From: an uncultured Erysipelotrichaceae bacterium
GTDB taxonomy: Bacteria > Bacillota_I > Bacilli_A > Erysipelotrichales > Erysipelotrichaceae
DNA: 6,706 nucleotides
Direction of reading: 5' to 3'
NCBI GenBank assembly: GCA_937874965.1
Contig: CALNCD010000091.1
Location: forward strand, 1 to 6,706
Shown one piece after another: positions 5,284 through 6,706 of this stretch. Each line of letters opens with the position of its first letter. The stretch's first letter is position 1. Made by a program: the position numbers and the translations under genes. A model generated the notes under the pieces. The model saw only the letters and a list, made by a program, of their open reading frames with translations, made no database searches and was not told the DNA's origin.

Positions 5284-6669
5284 CTACTTTACAAATGTAT
5301 ACGTGCCATCATCCGCATAATTCTTAACACGCATTGAATTCGCTGAATCCATCGTGATATCCAGCCATTTCTTGTAGACACCTTCGCTCTTCATAAGAAT
5401 GGAATCACCTTCTATTTTCATTGCAGTACTATCAGCGAATGCCTGCATATCATGCGTGATGGAAAAAACGCCTGACGAAGACACAGTTACATTGAGCTGA
5501 AATAAACCATCCGCCGTCTTCCAGCGCCCTTCAAGCGTAACCGGCCAATACCGGCTGCTTAACAACCGAGAAGCAATACCCTCCTCGTTCTGAAAGGAAG
5601 CCAGACCATTATAAAGAGCCTGTAAAGCCGGCTTGAATTCGCCCTCCGGCAATGTTGAGGTTTTGGCATAGTATTCATCCAATGCGATATAGTAATATTT
5701 CAGACTGTCTTTATAGGTTCCCAGCTTTTTGAATTCTGATTGAGCCTGCGCATAGTCCTTTTGATCAAAGAACTGGACTGCACGCTGATAATAGATGTCA
5801 TTCACCAAGGAGTCAACATCCTGATATCCGCTCAGATTTCCGAAAACATCCAACGCCTGATTATAGTTTCCATCCGCAATCAGCATTTTTCCATACTCAT
5901 AGAGGGACCTCTGACTCTGTGAGACACTGTCCTGATAATCACCTAACGTCGAATACAGCAGATACGCTTCATGATACTGCTTGCTTGCGAAATACTGAGT
6001 CGCCAATCCGAATTTGCTCTGTACCAGATAAGCCGGACTTTCCTTGAAGCTTCCCAAGGCTTCAAATTCACTGATTGCCTTGGTGTAGTCCTGTTTCTTC
6101 AACGAATCCTTGGCGTTGACATACGCAATGTCCTGCCGAAAGATGACGCTTAGAATCAGAGTAACCGCAAGAATGCCGACAACGATTGAACCGGCAATGA
6201 TACCAATCTTCTTGAGTTTTTTACTACGCACCTCGACCGGACGCTTATCCAAACGATGCGTCATCAAATAATCCCAGCCTAGCTTCTTCATGCTTGAAAA
6301 CCGCTGATAATCATAGGCAGTAAAGACGTAGACATCATTCTGATAGGAGAGTTGATCCAATTCAAGATTCTCCACTGCACTACGAACACCTTCAAGAACA
6401 ACCGTTCCCTTAAGAACAATGCAATCCTTCTGCTGGTCATCCCGTTCCAAGTGAACAATATGGCTGACTATCGGTTTTTTCCGCCGTTTTAAATAGATTT
6501 TTAAAACAACATCAGTGATTGCTGTCAACTCCTCGTCAAAGCACAAAAAAGACACAACCATCTGCTGATTGCTGTCCATGGTGTAATCAAGGATCCACAA
6601 AGGTGAATTCAATGGATTGTGGAACGGACTGGAAAGAAGCAGTGACTGAATCTCGGCACTAACCTGCAT
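5284..6669 (-). CDS. Membrane-anchored protein with four TPR-like 37-residue repeats
   Basis: I do not recognise this as a named family. From the ATG at 6669 it has 461 residues. Residues 1 to about 150 are a globular, probably cytoplasmic region of alternating strands and helices. A basic stretch (RSKKLKK) precedes one membrane helix at about 155-177, which predicts N-terminus inside and C-terminus outside. Four repeats of the type DYxxAxxxFxxLGxYxDS follow at about 186-322. The conserved leucine of each recurs every 37 residues, resembling TPR or SEL1-like solenoids that bind proteins. The last 85 residues (from about 375, EGRWKTADGLFQLNV onward) look beta-rich. There is no catalytic motif, lipobox or cleavable signal peptide. 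The start at 6669 is favoured because GAGG lies 9 nt before it. An ATG at 6693 and a TTG at 6702 are in frame, no stop separates them from the window edge, and the gene could begin further upstream. A structural, sensory or envelope scaffold role is a guess. Confidence 0.75.
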   Translation of the reverse strand: MQVSAEIQSLLLSSPFHNPLNSPLWILDYTMDSNQQMVVSFLCFDEELTAITDVVLKIYLKRRKKPIVSHIVHLERDDQQKDCIVLKGTVVLEGVRSAVENLELDQLSYQNDVYVFTAYDYQRFSSMKKLGWDYLMTHRLDKRPVEVRSKKLKKIGIIAGSIVVGILAVTLILSVIFRQDIAYVNAKDSLKKQDYTKAISEFEALGSFKESPAYLVQSKFGLATQYFASKQYHEAYLLYSTLGDYQDSVSQSQRSLYEYGKMLIADGNYNQALDVFGNLSGYQDVDSLVNDIYYQRAVQFFDQKDYAQAQSEFKKLGTYKDSLKYYYIALDEYYAKTSTLPEGEFKPALQALYNGLASFQNEEGIASRLLSSRYWPVTLEGRWKTADGLFQLNVTVSSSGVFSITHDMQAFADSTAMKIEGDSILMKSEGVYKKWLDITMDSANSMRVKNYADDGTYTFVK

Positions 6670-6678
6670 GATCCACGT

Positions 6679-6682
6679 CCTC
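6679..6682 (-). promoter_or_regulatory. Ribosome binding site supporting the repeat-protein start
   Basis: GAGG, preceded by a run of A, lies 9 nt before the ATG at 6669-6667 and is the main reason for preferring that start. The competing ATG at 6693 has only GAG at the very edge of the window, 10 nt away. If the bases just outside read AGGAG or similar, that upstream start would be as good or better. Confidence 0.45.
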
Positions 6683-6706
6683 TTTTTTCTCATTGGATTC
6701 AATCTC

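Noticed and set aside
5129..5327. Two overlapping plus-strand frames of 63 codons in the intergenic region
   Set aside because: They overlap each other, the str promoter and the end of the repeat-protein gene, and neither has a convincing ribosome binding site or protein-like composition.

Overview
This window carries the complete bacterial streptomycin (str) operon, rpsL-rpsG-fusA-tuf, on the minus strand. A hydrolase gene lies downstream (low coordinates) and a membrane-anchored repeat protein lies upstream (high coordinates). Every convincing gene is on the minus strand. Strong AGGAGG-type ribosome binding sites, close matches to sigma-A promoters, a Firmicutes-type S12 with an N-terminal insertion, 156-residue S7 and Bacillus-like EF-Tu and EF-G point to a member of the Bacillota. 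The genome looks moderately AT-rich by eye. A lineage such as Erysipelotrichia is a guess I cannot confirm from this window.

Reading in the direction of transcription, from right to left: (1) 6669-5284 encodes a protein with a cytoplasmic N-terminal domain, one membrane helix, four TPR-like repeats of exactly 37 residues and a beta-rich C-terminal domain. (2) 5283-5004 is a 280-base intergenic region. It holds a palindrome, several small inverted repeats and a T-run that may terminate the upstream gene, then a strong promoter (TTGACA, 16 bp, TGGTAAAAT) and a leader of about 97 nt with two hairpins. (3) rpsL, rpsG and fusA follow, separated by only 24 nt each. (4) A 61-nt gap before tuf contains a second candidate promoter (TTGATT, 17 bp, TAAAAT), so EF-Tu can probably be made in excess of the other products. 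(5) tuf ends at a clear intrinsic terminator with a GTAA loop. (6) The 3' side of that terminator abuts an extended -10 promoter for a HAD-family phosphatase gene, whose mRNA would have a very short leader. (7) The HAD stop codon overlaps the ATG of another gene that runs off the left edge; its ribosome binding site lies inside the HAD coding sequence.

S12 and S7 are small-subunit ribosomal proteins, EF-Tu delivers aminoacyl-tRNA and EF-G drives translocation, so the central operon is translation machinery with no visible defect. The accessory parts worth attention are the upstream repeat protein, the structured rpsL leader and the tightly packed tuf terminator/HAD promoter junction. I found no mobile element, CRISPR array, tRNA or rRNA, and no evidence of a wholly new system.
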